From NCBI GenBank assembly GCA_021832345.1, contig JAKBKY010000008.1, positions 40,886-104,885 of the forward strand: 64,000 bases of DNA, written 5' to 3'. Source of the DNA: a bacterium (GTDB lineage Bacteria; Vulcanimicrobiota; Vulcanimicrobiia; Vulcanimicrobiales; Vulcanimicrobiaceae). Positions 56,020 through 64,000 of this stretch are shown piece after piece. The notes under the pieces were generated by a model. It was not told the origin of the DNA and did not search any database. It saw nothing but the letters and a program-made list of their open reading frames with translations. Position 1 is the stretch's first letter. Every line of letters begins with the position of its first letter. Made by a program: the position numbers and the translations under genes.

Positions 56020-57214
56020 AGCGAAGGGCCTCGATGGGATTCAAGCGGGAGGCTCGCAGAGCCGGATAGGTGCCGAACGCGAGCGTGACGATGGTGGCAA
56101 AGATGACGGCGAGCTCCAGCGCCCCAAGCCACGGCACCGGCACGATGACGCCCGAAATTTTAATGATGTAGGCGGCGTTGATCCACGCTCCGAGAGTACC
56201 TCCGATGATGCACCCCAGCAGCGATCCGCCGAATGCCAGCAGTGCCGCTTCGATGAGGAACTGCAGCATGATCTGGCTGCGCTTTGCGCCGATGGCTTTG
56301 CGGATGCCGATCTCGCGGGTGCGCTCGGCGATGGAGACGAGCAGGATGTTCATGATGCCGATGCCGGCGACCAGCAACGAGATGCCGCCGATCAGGCTGA
56401 CGACGACGCTCAGTACGCCGAAGACGGAGCCGAGTTGTTGTGCGGCCTGCTTGCGATCGAAGGTTTCATAGGAGACCTTGCCGCCCTTGCGTGCTTTTAA
56501 GAGACGGATCGTCTGCACTTCGGCATGATTCAGCTCCGCGACGTGGTGCACCAGAACGGCGGCGCCATAGTATTTTGCGCCCTGCATGTACTGGCGCACG
56601 GCGGTGGTGTACGGAATCGCCACATCGGGCGTGAAGTGGACAAAGCTGGAGATAATGCCGGTGGCCGGTTTCTGCAGGATGCCGACGACGCGGTAGGTGT
56701 GTGCGCCTGCCCGAACCGACTGGCCGATGATCTCGGCCCCGTTTGGATTGAGTCTCTTCTCCGCGTTATGCGAGAGGATCGCTATGCGGGCGCGTTCCTG
56801 CAGATCGGTGCGGGTGAAGTAGCGCCCTGCCGCCAGCGGCGTGGTCAAACTCTGCGCGTTCCCGACGTCGCCCAACATCAGTCGAATGCGGCGATGGCCG
56901 AGCCGAACGATCCCCTGGCGAAAGAAGAGGGGATAGACCTCGCGGACGCCCGGAACGGTATTGCGCACCGCGGCAAGGTCTCGTTGCGTCATGCCGGCCG
57001 TGCGGTAGTTGCTCTGCTGGGAGTTGGGCTGGATCAGGAACATGCGGTTACTAAGCATGTTGAGGCTGCCGCTGACGGCCCCGCTCATCGCATAGCCGAG
57101 GATCTGGACGCTCACGATGGCAGCGACGCCGATCGAGAGTCCAAGAATGGCGAGGAACGTACGAATGCCGTTCGCCCGCAGCACCGCCAGCGATTCTAAG
57201 AGATAATCGATCAT
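56012..57214 (-). CDS. MacB-like (FtsX-domain) permease B
   Basis: 400 residues. One helix near the N-terminus (AILGLSIGVAAIVSVQILGY), a periplasmic MacB core, then three C-terminal helices with the family motif SIAERTREIGIRKAIGAKRS and QFLIEAALLAFGGSLLG. The sequence ends RLNPIEALRYE, the standard FtsX end. Paralogue of the next permease. The pair probably forms a heterodimer, unlike single-gene MacB. Confidence 0.9.
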
Positions 57215-57224
57215 ATCGCCGAAC

Positions 57225-58418
57225 TCACGAGCGTAGTGCCTCGATGGGGTCGAGCTTGCTTGCGCGTACCGCCGGATAGACGCCGAAGAGTAAGCCGATG
57301 CCGCATGAGAAGAAGAAGGCGATGCTCAAGACGGCTGCGTACGGAATCTTGGTCTCACCGAAGATGTGGCCGATTTGGGCCGAGGTCACGAGCATGATGG
57401 CCAGGCCCAGCATCAGGCCGAGGCCCCCTCCGATGAGCGAGAGCAGCGTGGCCTCGATCAAGAATTGAAGGATGATGTCGGCGCGTTTGGCGCCGATGGC
57501 CTTGCGGATCCCGATCTCTCGCGTGCGTTCGCTGACCGAAACGAGCATGATGTTCATGATGCCGATGCCCGCCACGATGAGCGAGATGCCGCCCAGCGCC
57601 GTCAAGCCGGCGGCGATGATCGAGATCACGCCGTTGATTTTCTCGATGATTTGGCGGCGAGACTGCGTTTGATAGATGGTGCGCGGGCCGTGAATCTTGT
57701 GCAGCACGGAGATGACCGCGGCCTTGATCGCTGAGGTAGCGACGTTGCTGGCCGGAAAGACCGCGAGATGGTCGATGCCGTTTGGGAAGAAGCCTCGCAT
57801 CGTGGTGTAGGGTAGGAGCGCGAAGTCCCCGCCGAGGTTGCTGAAGAGCGCGCCTTTGCCGACGCTGTAGATCCCGATGATCTTGACGCGGTTGCCGTCC
57901 AGGAGCATGGTGCGCCCGACGACACTGTTCAGGCTCTGCTTGGGGAAGAGCTTCTTCGCTAGCGATTTGGAGAGGAGGCAGACGGCAGCACCGTCTCTCA
58001 CATCGCGACGATCGATGATGCGCCCAGGCTTGGCATGGAAGAATCTGCTTGCCCACGCCGAGGCGGCCATGGCAAAGACGTGATGGGGACCGTTGCGAGC
58101 TTCGAAACCGCGCTGATACGAGGGGAGAACCCGAACGGCCATGGATCCGAGGGCATCTGCGACGACGGCGGCGTCGCGGTAGCGCAGTGCCGCCGCGTTG
58201 GGGTTGTTCTGCTGCGGATCGGGCGCGACATCGAGAACGTTTAACCGGTTGGCGCCGAGCGTTTGCGCGATGGCGGCGGTTGCGGCATGGCTGATTCCGA
58301 AGACGCTCGCGACGGCGGCGACGCCGATGATCATGCCGAGCATCGTGAGGATCGAGCGCAACTTGTTGCGCCAGAGCGCATCGAGCGCTTCACCCAGATA
58401 CTCAAGTAGCCGCGTCAT
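57225..58418 (-). CDS. MacB-like (FtsX-domain) permease A
   Basis: 397 residues, same plan as its neighbour: helix TMLGMIIGVAAVASVFGISH, MacB core, and SVSERTREIGIRKAIGAKRA with QFLIEATLLSLIGGGLGLML, ending KLDPIEALRS. Ten bases before permease B; 7 bases after the adaptor. The duplication is old because the cores differ strongly. Confidence 0.9.
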   Translation of the reverse strand: MTRLLEYLGEALDALWRNKLRSILTMLGMIIGVAAVASVFGISHAATAAIAQTLGANRLNVLDVAPDPQQNNPNAAALRYRDAAVVADALGSMAVRVLPSYQRGFEARNGPHHVFAMAASAWASRFFHAKPGRIIDRRDVRDGAAVCLLSKSLAKKLFPKQSLNSVVGRTMLLDGNRVKIIGIYSVGKGALFSNLGGDFALLPYTTMRGFFPNGIDHLAVFPASNVATSAIKAAVISVLHKIHGPRTIYQTQSRRQIIEKINGVISIIAAGLTALGGISLIVAGIGIMNIMLVSVSERTREIGIRKAIGAKRADIILQFLIEATLLSLIGGGLGLMLGLAIMLVTSAQIGHIFGETKIPYAAVLSIAFFFSCGIGLLFGVYPAVRASKLDPIEALRS

Positions 58419-58425
58419 GATGGGG

Positions 58426-59724
58426 CTATGACGCTGCCGCGGGCGACGGGCTCGGCGAAGGTTTCGGCGTGACGTGGGCTCCGGGGAGCAGCGTGGCGGG
58501 CGGCTTGAGGACGACCTGCGCTCCGGCTGCGAGCCCGGAGGTCACGATGGTGAGCTGCTCGTTGCTCTTGCCGGTGGTGATCGGCTGCTTCTTGGCGATG
58601 CCCTTGGTGACGACGAAGACGGAGCGCTTCTTCCCCTTCTTGACGATGGCGGAGTCGGGCACCACCAGGGCGTGCGCCAGATCGGTGGTCAAGATGTCGA
58701 CGTTGGCCGCCATGCCGTCTTTGAAGAACGGTGCGGTACTGTCCAGATGGACCGTCGTGAGGATCTGGCGCGAGGTGGATGACGGGTTGTCGGACTTCTG
58801 GGCGGTCGGCGCGATGGCGGTGACGTGTCCGTGGAACTTCTTGCCGGCGAAATCTTCACCGCTGATGATCGCCTGCTGCCCCACATGGACCTGCGAGATA
58901 TCCTGTTCGTCCACTTTGGCGCGCACGATGTACGAGACGCCGCGAGCGATGGTGAAAAGCGTTGCGCCCGCGTTGATGGGATCGCCCACTTGGATGGAGC
59001 GCAACGGATTGCTGGGTTGGGCGAGAACGGTGAGGATGATGCCGCTGGATGGGGCGGTGATCTGCGTGAAGGCGAGTTGCTGCTGCGCCTGGCCGTTGAG
59101 GATGGCGGCCTTCTTGGCGGCGGCGCGGGCGTACTGCACGCTGTTCTGGCCGTAGCCGGTGACCGCACCGAGTTTGAGTTGTTCGAGCGCTTGCTGGTAG
59201 GCCACGCGCGCTTGGGTGTACTTGGCGCGATCGGTCTGGAGTTGGTTCTGCGAGATGGCCTTGTGCGCATAGAGCGAGCGATCGGCCTCATAGAGCCGGC
59301 GCGCTTCGGCCAGGCTCGTGCGTGCCGTTGCCACCGCCGCTTGGTAGGTGACCTTCGCGTTCTGTTCGTTGATGCGCGCGGTCTTGATGTTGGCCGATGC
59401 GGAGTCGTAGTCGGCCAGCGCTCCGGCGGCGCTGGATTCTAACTGCGTGTTGCGCACGACGGCGAGGAGCTGCCCGGCAGCCACCATCTGCCCCGGCTTG
59501 ACGTAGAGCGCTTCGAGATTGCCGCCGACGAGCGAGGGAATCGCGCGTACGTGTTCGCGTTCGATGAACCCGGTCTCGGGCAGCTTCACGATGAAGCGTC
59601 GATAGGAGACTGTGCCGAGCTTCACCGGCACCACGTTGTGGTGATTGCGCCCGAAGATGACCGCGACCAGCACGATGGCGGCCAGCGCGACGAGGATGAG
59701 CAGGAGTGTGCGGAAGCGCTTCAT
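58426..59724 (-). CDS. Periplasmic adaptor (MacA/HlyD family)
   Basis: 432 residues. An N-terminal anchor (RTLLLILVALAAIVLVAVIF) is followed by a lipoyl half domain (VGGNLEALYVKPGQMVAAG), a long Ala/Gln-rich helical hairpin (about 95-215), the second half domain and a beta-barrel region (FAGKKFHGHVTAIAPTAQKS). The Pro/Ser tail ends PSPSPSPAAAS. Connects the permeases to the TolC-like channel. ATG overlaps the channel gene stop (ATGA); the ribosome site AGAAGGG lies just outside the inserted repeat. Confidence 0.9.
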   Translation of the reverse strand: MKRFRTLLLILVALAAIVLVAVIFGRNHHNVVPVKLGTVSYRRFIVKLPETGFIEREHVRAIPSLVGGNLEALYVKPGQMVAAGQLLAVVRNTQLESSAAGALADYDSASANIKTARINEQNAKVTYQAAVATARTSLAEARRLYEADRSLYAHKAISQNQLQTDRAKYTQARVAYQQALEQLKLGAVTGYGQNSVQYARAAAKKAAILNGQAQQQLAFTQITAPSSGIILTVLAQPSNPLRSIQVGDPINAGATLFTIARGVSYIVRAKVDEQDISQVHVGQQAIISGEDFAGKKFHGHVTAIAPTAQKSDNPSSTSRQILTTVHLDSTAPFFKDGMAANVDILTTDLAHALVVPDSAIVKKGKKRSVFVVTKGIAKKQPITTGKSNEQLTIVTSGLAAGAQVVLKPPATLLPGAHVTPKPSPSPSPAAAS

Positions 59725-61349
59725 GGGGTCCCTTCTAACAGGTTGCGGGAAAACCCGCGGTGTCCGGATCGGGCCCGAATGTTTCGTCGAAACGAGGAGT
59801 GATGAGGGAGCAACGCCGTAGCGTTGTGACCGAAGAGCGACGAAGTTTTCGGCGGAACAGGCTGGTTCGAGATGGCGGCGGAGGTTTTTCCGCGACCTGT
59901 TAAGTCGGCGACGGCGCTGCGGGGGCCGTAGGTCCCCAGCGCCACGCGCAGTTGTACGACGGCGTTGACGTAGGCGGTGCGAGCGTTGATGAGATCGACG
60001 TGGGCTTGATGCGAGGTCTGCTGCGCCAGCAACACGTCGGAGAGCGCGATCAAGCCGTTCTGGTACTGCAACTGCGCGATGCGGGCGGCTTCGCCCCCGA
60101 GGCGCGACTCCTCACGCGCAAAGCCCAGTTGGGCCAGCGCCGTGGTGGCCGCGCGGTAGCTGCGGCGCACATCGAGTTCCGCTTGGCCGCGTACGCTGCG
60201 ATAGGTGGCGTGCGCTGAGACGATCTGCGCGTTGAAGGCCACCGCCTGCCCTTTGCGCGCGCCCCAATCCACCAGCGGGAGCTGGAAGGTGCTCACCGCT
60301 TGGATCTGCCAGAAGCCGGGCGAGCCGCGCGGCACGATGGGCTTGGCGGAGAGCGGCAGCGGCGGTTGCCCGGCGGCGATCAAGGCCGCGTTGTTGGCGG
60401 CAAACTGCTGGTCGATGAACTGCTGCTGGAAGACCGCCTGCGTCGGGGAGAACTGGTTGCCGATGCCGGCGGAGAGCTGCACGCTGGGAAAGAGGTTCCG
60501 GCCGAAGGCCTTGCGATTGAGGTTGGCTGCCAGCAGCGCATCGCGCGCCGAGGCGACATCCGGGCGATTGGCCAGCGCCATCTGCACCAGGTTCGCGAGC
60601 GGTACCTTGGGCAGCGGCGGCTGCGCGATGCGCGTGGGCACCGCAAAGACGGTGGAGAAGGGCGCGCCGATGAGCTGCGCCAGCTCGTCGTGCGCGTTGC
60701 GCACGGAGGCTATGGACCCGACGAGCGTGGACTGGCTCTTGCGTTCGGCCACGCGGGCTCGCAGCACATCCACCCCGGCTGCCACACCGGCGCGTTCTTT
60801 CGCCTGCGCGTTGAGCACCAGCACGCGTTCGTAATGCAGATCGGAGCGATTGAGCGCAACGAGTGCTTGGTGGTTGGCAATGGAGAAGAACGCGGCGGTC
60901 ACCTGCGTGGCGATCTGGTCGCGCGTGCGCTTGAGCGTGGCTTGGGCGGCCTTGGCCTGCGCGGCATCGGCGGCTAGTTGAATGAGCGATGCGCCGCCGG
61001 TGGTTAGGGTGTACTGCGTGCCTACCTGCGCGGTGTTCTGGCTGACGATGCTCTGCTGCGTCGCGCCGATGACCGCATAGCCGCCGCCGTAGTTGGAGCT
61101 CTTGGCCAGAAAGCTCTGCAGCATGCCGCTCACGGTGGGATAGGCTTGGCTGCGCTGCTGCGCCAGCGTCTGCCGGGCGGCTGCCAGCGCCGCCTGCTGC
61201 GCCTTGATGCTCGGCGCATTGGCCAGCGCATAGGTGATCGCGCCTTGCAGCGTCAGCGGCGCCGCACCGGCCAGCGCCGGAGCGGCAACGAGCAACCCAA
61301 GGCCGACACCGAACGCAAGGCCACCACGAAGCAATCTCTCAAAGCGCAT
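59721..61349 (-). CDS. TolC-like outer membrane channel with a repeat-encoded C-terminal tail
   Basis: 542 residues from ATG 61349 (GAGGTG ahead), with signal peptide cut after APALAGA. Two repeats of the channel fold: ALANAPSIKAQQAALAAARQ and LANRPDVASARDALLAAN mark the equivalent helices; LQYQNGLIALSDVLLAQQTS is the late helix. Natural family similarity ends at RVALGTYGPRS. The next residues VADL are followed by 55 residues (TGRGK to RNLL) encoded by the repeat at 59736, then EGTP and the stop. First gene of the operon. Confidence 0.9.
   Translation of the reverse strand: MRFERLLRGGLAFGVGLGLLVAAPALAGAAPLTLQGAITYALANAPSIKAQQAALAAARQTLAQQRSQAYPTVSGMLQSFLAKSSNYGGGYAVIGATQQSIVSQNTAQVGTQYTLTTGGASLIQLAADAAQAKAAQATLKRTRDQIATQVTAAFFSIANHQALVALNRSDLHYERVLVLNAQAKERAGVAAGVDVLRARVAERKSQSTLVGSIASVRNAHDELAQLIGAPFSTVFAVPTRIAQPPLPKVPLANLVQMALANRPDVASARDALLAANLNRKAFGRNLFPSVQLSAGIGNQFSPTQAVFQQQFIDQQFAANNAALIAAGQPPLPLSAKPIVPRGSPGFWQIQAVSTFQLPLVDWGARKGQAVAFNAQIVSAHATYRSVRGQAELDVRRSYRAATTALAQLGFAREESRLGGEAARIAQLQYQNGLIALSDVLLAQQTSHQAHVDLINARTAYVNAVVQLRVALGTYGPRSAVADLTGRGKTSAAISNQPVPPKTSSLFGHNATALLPHHSSFRRNIRARSGHRGFSRNLLEGTP
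59736..59902. repeat. TA-bounded palindromic element, type ACAGGTTGCGGG, copy inside the channel gene
   Basis: 167 bp including both TA. Ends TAACAGGTTGCGGGAAAA and TTTTTCCGCGACCTGTTA match the copies at 46960 and 63614. The interior is different from those and close to 25778: GAGGGAGCAACGCCGTAGCG, an AACGC/GCGTT hairpin, GTGACCGA and GCGACGAAG. One TA plus the element is 165 bp, so the channel frame stays open. Confidence 0.9.
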
Positions 61350-61505
61350 AACAACACCTCGTACGCCGGGGCGGGAGAGAAAGTTTCGTTTTGGCACCAC
61401 CGAGCACGGGGAGCACCAAGATTTGCCGCCGCTCTTGGCTCGTCGCCGGAAAATACTTGATCTTTTTCAGGGTTAAACTTCAATCTTCCCCGGGCTGTTG
61501 GATTT

Positions 61506-61922
61506 CTAGAGCCCGGCCAAGACGACCGCCGGAATAATGACTAGCCATGCGAACAAATACATCAGATTTACAGGGAAAACTCGGATATCCATTTTCTCCC
61601 CAACTACGGTTATCAGCACATCCAAGACTATCGTAGCTAATACTGAGATTATGCCAACGTGGAGAAGCTTTGCAGCATCAAAAGAAACGGCGGTTTCTCT
61701 TCGTAGTATCTCGGTCGCGATGAAGAACGATATGAAACTGCATATTGGTACGGTTACTATTGCGAGCGGTGCGGGCAACTTTCTTATCATGGCAACGGTA
61801 TGTTTCAAATCCGTCGGGATATCGAATATTTTGAAGTAGATGAGAAAAATCAAACTTCCCGATATCCAAAGGCTCGCGTACCCTACGAGGGGTACACCAA
61901 ACGTCAGTACCGAATCTCTCAT
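61506..61922 (-). CDS. Orphan four-helix membrane protein
   Basis: 138 residues with four hydrophobic segments: FGVPLVGYASLWISGSLIFL, PLAIVTVPICSFISFFIATE, LLHVGIISVLATIVLDVLIT and LMYLFAWLVIIPAVVLAGL. No family recognised. Base composition is clearly more AT-rich than the rest of the window, pointing to recent transfer or relaxed selection. The TAG stop lies inside a 7-bp hairpin (61490-61516). Confidence 0.6.
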   Translation of the reverse strand: MRDSVLTFGVPLVGYASLWISGSLIFLIYFKIFDIPTDLKHTVAMIRKLPAPLAIVTVPICSFISFFIATEILRRETAVSFDAAKLLHVGIISVLATIVLDVLITVVGEKMDIRVFPVNLMYLFAWLVIIPAVVLAGL

Positions 61923-61975
61923 CTCGGATCGCTTGTTTCCATTCTTATCCGGTATTCCCCATTATGGTCGCGCCT

Positions 61976-62148
61976 TTCGATGCCGGATTGTCAGCTTCCG
62001 GCCTTGCGAGGCTCGGCCAGACGATGTGATTTGGGTTTTTGGTCCCATTGAGGACGCGAGAGACGGACTTCTGCGCTACCGGGCTCTGAAAAAGCCGATT
62101 GGGTGCGCAAAAGGGCGCAAATCTCCCGTCGTTTCCCCGGCGCGCACG
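61976..62148. repeat. Dispersed 170-bp repeat, second family, copy 1
   Basis: Aligns with 63048-63218 over its whole length with many substitutions. Best conserved are GCGCTACCGGGCTCTGAAAA, AAGGGCGCAA, TCTCCCGTCG and CCGGCGCGCACG. It fills most of the gap between the two orphan membrane protein genes (61923-62173). No convincing gene inside. Confidence 0.7.
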
Positions 62149-62173
62149 TTTACCAACGTCGCACGACGGCCGC

Positions 62174-62911
62174 CTAAACTGAGAGTAGCGCGCGCGTAAT
62201 GGGAGCCGCCGAGACGGCTATCTGGCCACAGAATGGAAACTCAAGGGATACCGTAAGCCAGAACAGGGTCCCGATGGTCAAGCCTATCAGAGCCATCGCG
62301 ACAAAGTGAAACAACGCATTGTCGTGATTGACGAAAAACATCAGCGCTATTAAAACGGCCGAAAGCAGGATCAATGCGATCCACAGAGTCACGGGCATCG
62401 TTCGGTTCGCGGCCAACAGCCGGGCATAGCGCAAGTTCGCAAGCTTGCCGATGTCCATGAAGAGATCACTCTCAGCCGCAGGATTCACCGCGACGGCATG
62501 GCGCTCAAGGCGCGCGAGGAGGTACGCCGTCTTACTACTACGCCCACCGCGGCAGAGCAGCGGCCATTCATCTTGCACGACCGAGCGCGCATAATCGCCC
62601 ACTAGCACACGTTTCGAGGGAGCCAGCTCTCGCGCTATCATCCGTATCTGCACCGCTTCGGCATTCACGTTGGTCTGCGCATGGTGAAGCCCGGTCCAGA
62701 GCGTTACAATGACGAACGCATAGAGCAACCCATTCATGGTGCCTATCGGCCCTCCCCACGTGGAAACGGCCAATTCGCTACGCGCAAGTCTAAGCCGGCC
62801 GAAGATGCATCGTGCGATCGCTAAGCCACCAAGTGCGTAGAGTAAGAAGCAGCCTACGATGAGCGCATACGAAACCGCGATCGGCAAGGATACAAGCCAG
62901 TGGATCACCAT
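62174..62911 (-). CDS. Bestrophin-like (DUF4239) membrane protein
   Basis: 245 residues. Two N-terminal helices (VSYALIVGCFLLYALGGLAI and TMNGLLYAFVIVTLWTGLHH), a soluble middle part of helices (NVNAEAVQIRMIARELAP to YARSVVQDEWPLL) and two C-terminal helices (TLWIALILLSAVLIALMFFV, FVAMALIGLTIGTLFWLTV). This layout with LW and EWP matches DUF4239. Function unknown. Isolated in the accessory end. Confidence 0.6.
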   Translation of the reverse strand: MVIHWLVSLPIAVSYALIVGCFLLYALGGLAIARCIFGRLRLARSELAVSTWGGPIGTMNGLLYAFVIVTLWTGLHHAQTNVNAEAVQIRMIARELAPSKRVLVGDYARSVVQDEWPLLCRGGRSSKTAYLLARLERHAVAVNPAAESDLFMDIGKLANLRYARLLAANRTMPVTLWIALILLSAVLIALMFFVNHDNALFHFVAMALIGLTIGTLFWLTVSLEFPFCGQIAVSAAPITRALLSV

Positions 62912-63047
62912 GTGCTATCGCCCGGTTCTATCGATTCGAAAAACGCGCGACACGCTTTTCGTTATAGACGGCGATTCCTTCCTTCGCATCCCCGCTCTTA
63001 GCCGACATTCTCCACAGAACCGAAGTTTTCGACATATAACCGGGTTT

Positions 63048-63218
63048 TTCGACCCCGGCTTGCCGATTTCCGGCCTTGCGGGGCGCGGCCCGGCAAGGTG
63101 ATTCGGGGTTCGGACCCCGTTGGGGCGCGAGAGGCGGGCTCATGCGCTACCGGGCCCTGAAAAAGCCGATGGGCGCTCATAAGGGCGCAACTCTCCCGTC
63201 GTTTTCCCGGCGCGCACG
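63048..63218. repeat. Dispersed 170-bp repeat, second family, copy 2
   Basis: Partner of 61976-62148. Abuts the C-terminal remnant of the IS1380-like transposase: its right edge (CGCGCACG) is directly followed by codons for the transposase end read on minus. Contains a GGGGTTCGGACCCC hairpin. With the upstream gap (62912-63047) it fills the region between the DUF4239 gene and the transposase remnant; I see no gene there. Confidence 0.7.
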
Positions 63219-63612
63219 ATATCGCAGCGAACAACTTGCGCTGAATCGCGACCTCCGCCATCTAGAACGTGACATAGCGACCGTGACTGACGACCTTTGC
63301 ACCGATCTTGATCAGCTTCTCGCGCAGGCTCGTCAGCGACCAGTCCGCAATCGCTTCAGGAGTCGCGAGCGTGCGAAGGAAGTTTCCGAATTCTTCGACG
63401 AGTAGCTCAAGTTGTGACGATGAACCCGACGCGGATGGGGACAACTCGCCGCCTTGTAGCGAAAGTTCTTGTAGAATCGCTGGACATGATGCGGCGGCCG
63501 CCCGACCGGGCGCGTGAACAGTCGTACATGTTCGGCTGCGCGAAGGCGGTATCGCCACGGAAGGCGATGCGCTCAACTGCCCCTTGATAGCGTGCAACGA
63601 CCAGCTTAAGCC
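63219..63612 (-). pseudogene. IS1380-family transposase remnant
   Basis: Two out-of-frame pieces. First: ARYQGAVERIAFRGDTAFAQ (about 63590-63530), the RGDxAFAxP motif around a catalytic Asp. Then, after a frameshift and internal loss: EFGNFLRTLATPEAIADWSL and LREKLIKIGAKVVSHGRYVT, typical of the family's C-terminus. A TAG (63262-63264) interrupts VTF*MAEVAIQRKLFAAI, where the family usually has Gln. The N-terminal half is missing; the 63614 element lies at the edge. Not functional. Confidence 0.75.
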
Positions 63613-63613
63613 T

Positions 63614-63779
63614 TAACAGGTTGCAGGGAAAGGCCCGCACATCTCTCGCACCCCGCTTTTGGTCGCTTTCGTCGTCGCTCGTTGCTGAAATGACGCGGTC
63701 ATTCTGCGCTCCTCGCTCCTCGAAACCGCCTCAAAACCACGGCGCGATAGCCGCACCAGCCTTTTCCCGCGACCTGTTA
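63614..63779. repeat. TA-bounded palindromic element, type ACAGGTTGCGGG, copy 2
   Basis: 166 bp, identical to the copy at 46960 except one base (A for G at element position 12). Same orientation relative to the plus strand. The right TA forms the stop codon of the minus-strand gene that enters from the right edge. Confidence 0.9.
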
Positions 63780-64000
63780 ACCGCCCGAACGATTCACAAC
63801 AGGCTTCGCGTTGCCTGTCAGTCGCAGAATCGCTTTGGGCGGCGTATAGGGCGCCCAACCACTAACACCGTCGCGCTTGCCCTGGGCGTACGCGGCTTGA
63901 ATGCCGGGACCGTCGTCGAAATCGGCGGTCGTGATCGCCAGCTCGACCGTCGGGCGCAACACGCGTAGATCGACGTCGAAGATATTGTCGATATACGTTC
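63778..64000 (-). CDS. C-terminal fragment of an unidentified protein (partial)
   Basis: About 73 residues, running in from the right edge: YIDNIFDVDLRVLRPTVELA, ITTADFDDGPGIQAAYAQGK, then APYTPPKAILRLTGNA and a Gly-Gly end. The beginning is outside the window, so no family can be named; NIFD-VLRP is reminiscent of the last strands of TonB-dependent receptors, but the end lacks an aromatic residue. TAA lies on the element boundary. Confidence 0.5.

Noticed and set aside
61490..61516. CCGGGCT/AGCCCGG hairpin as terminator of the orphan membrane gene
   Set aside because: Only seven pairs, the stop codon is in the loop, and no T-run follows; not called as a terminator.

Overview
The window is a GC-rich bacterial chromosome segment with tightly packed genes. 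Many neighbours share 4-base ATGA/GTGA overlaps, and GTG or TTG starts are common. The cell is diderm: there is an RND pump, a TolC-like outer membrane channel with periplasmic adaptors, lipoproteins and a predicted outer membrane barrel. These sit beside an R3H/SpoIIIAA-like ATPase, a DUF151 nuclease, PdxST and a DUF1844-like protein. My best guess is a lineage such as Candidatus Eremiobacterota (WPS-2) or another deep diderm phylum. That is inference; there is no rRNA here to prove it. I saw no tRNA, rRNA or CRISPR array.

Layout. 1-8.8 kb: mostly minus-strand genes (adaptor lipoprotein fragment, GNAT, helicase/nuclease pair, acyl-CoA synthetase, nucleotidyltransferase, ispE) with ubiX on plus. 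8.8-20 kb: a plus-strand run with a six-hairpin glycosidase, pdxS-pdxT (vitamin B6), a DUF1844-like protein, an HNH protein, bioA-bioF-bioD (biotin), an arginine/lysine/ornithine-type decarboxylase and an R3H ATPase. 20-27 kb: PilZ protein, tmk-holB, membrane protein, mtnP, DUF151, ychF and glutamate dehydrogenase. 27-36.7 kb, minus strand: SGNH lipoprotein, outer membrane protein, RND pump and lpdA-lipB-lipA (lipoylation). 36.8-42.2 kb, plus strand: MocR regulator, mutY, an MFS gene broken by a TnpB element, and nth. 42-47 kb: VIT1-like iron transporter, a secreted Lys-rich protein behind a possible c-di-AMP riboswitch, acyl-CoA dehydrogenase and a two-subunit 3-oxoacid CoA-transferase. 47-61.4 kb, minus strand: GNAT, ABC exporter, VOC protein, dnaK-grpE-dnaJ, a DegP-type protease, and a complete MacAB/TolC-like operon (channel, adaptor, two FtsX-like permeases, ATPase). 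61.5-64 kb: an accessory end with orphan membrane proteins, a decayed IS1380-type transposase and repeats.

The most unusual feature is a set of short non-coding elements of about 165 bp, each bounded by inverted repeats and TA dinucleotides. They sit at 5615, 20061, 25778, 43572, 46960, 59736 and 63614. At least two different terminal-repeat types carry a recognisably related internal core (a hairpin followed by GTGACYGA and CGACGAAG-like motifs). Most sit exactly on the TA of a neighbouring gene's stop codon. One copy lies inside the 3' end of the outer membrane channel gene, adds exactly 55 in-frame codons, and leaves the downstream stop/start overlap intact. Two copies 16.6 kb apart differ by a single base, which implies recent movement.
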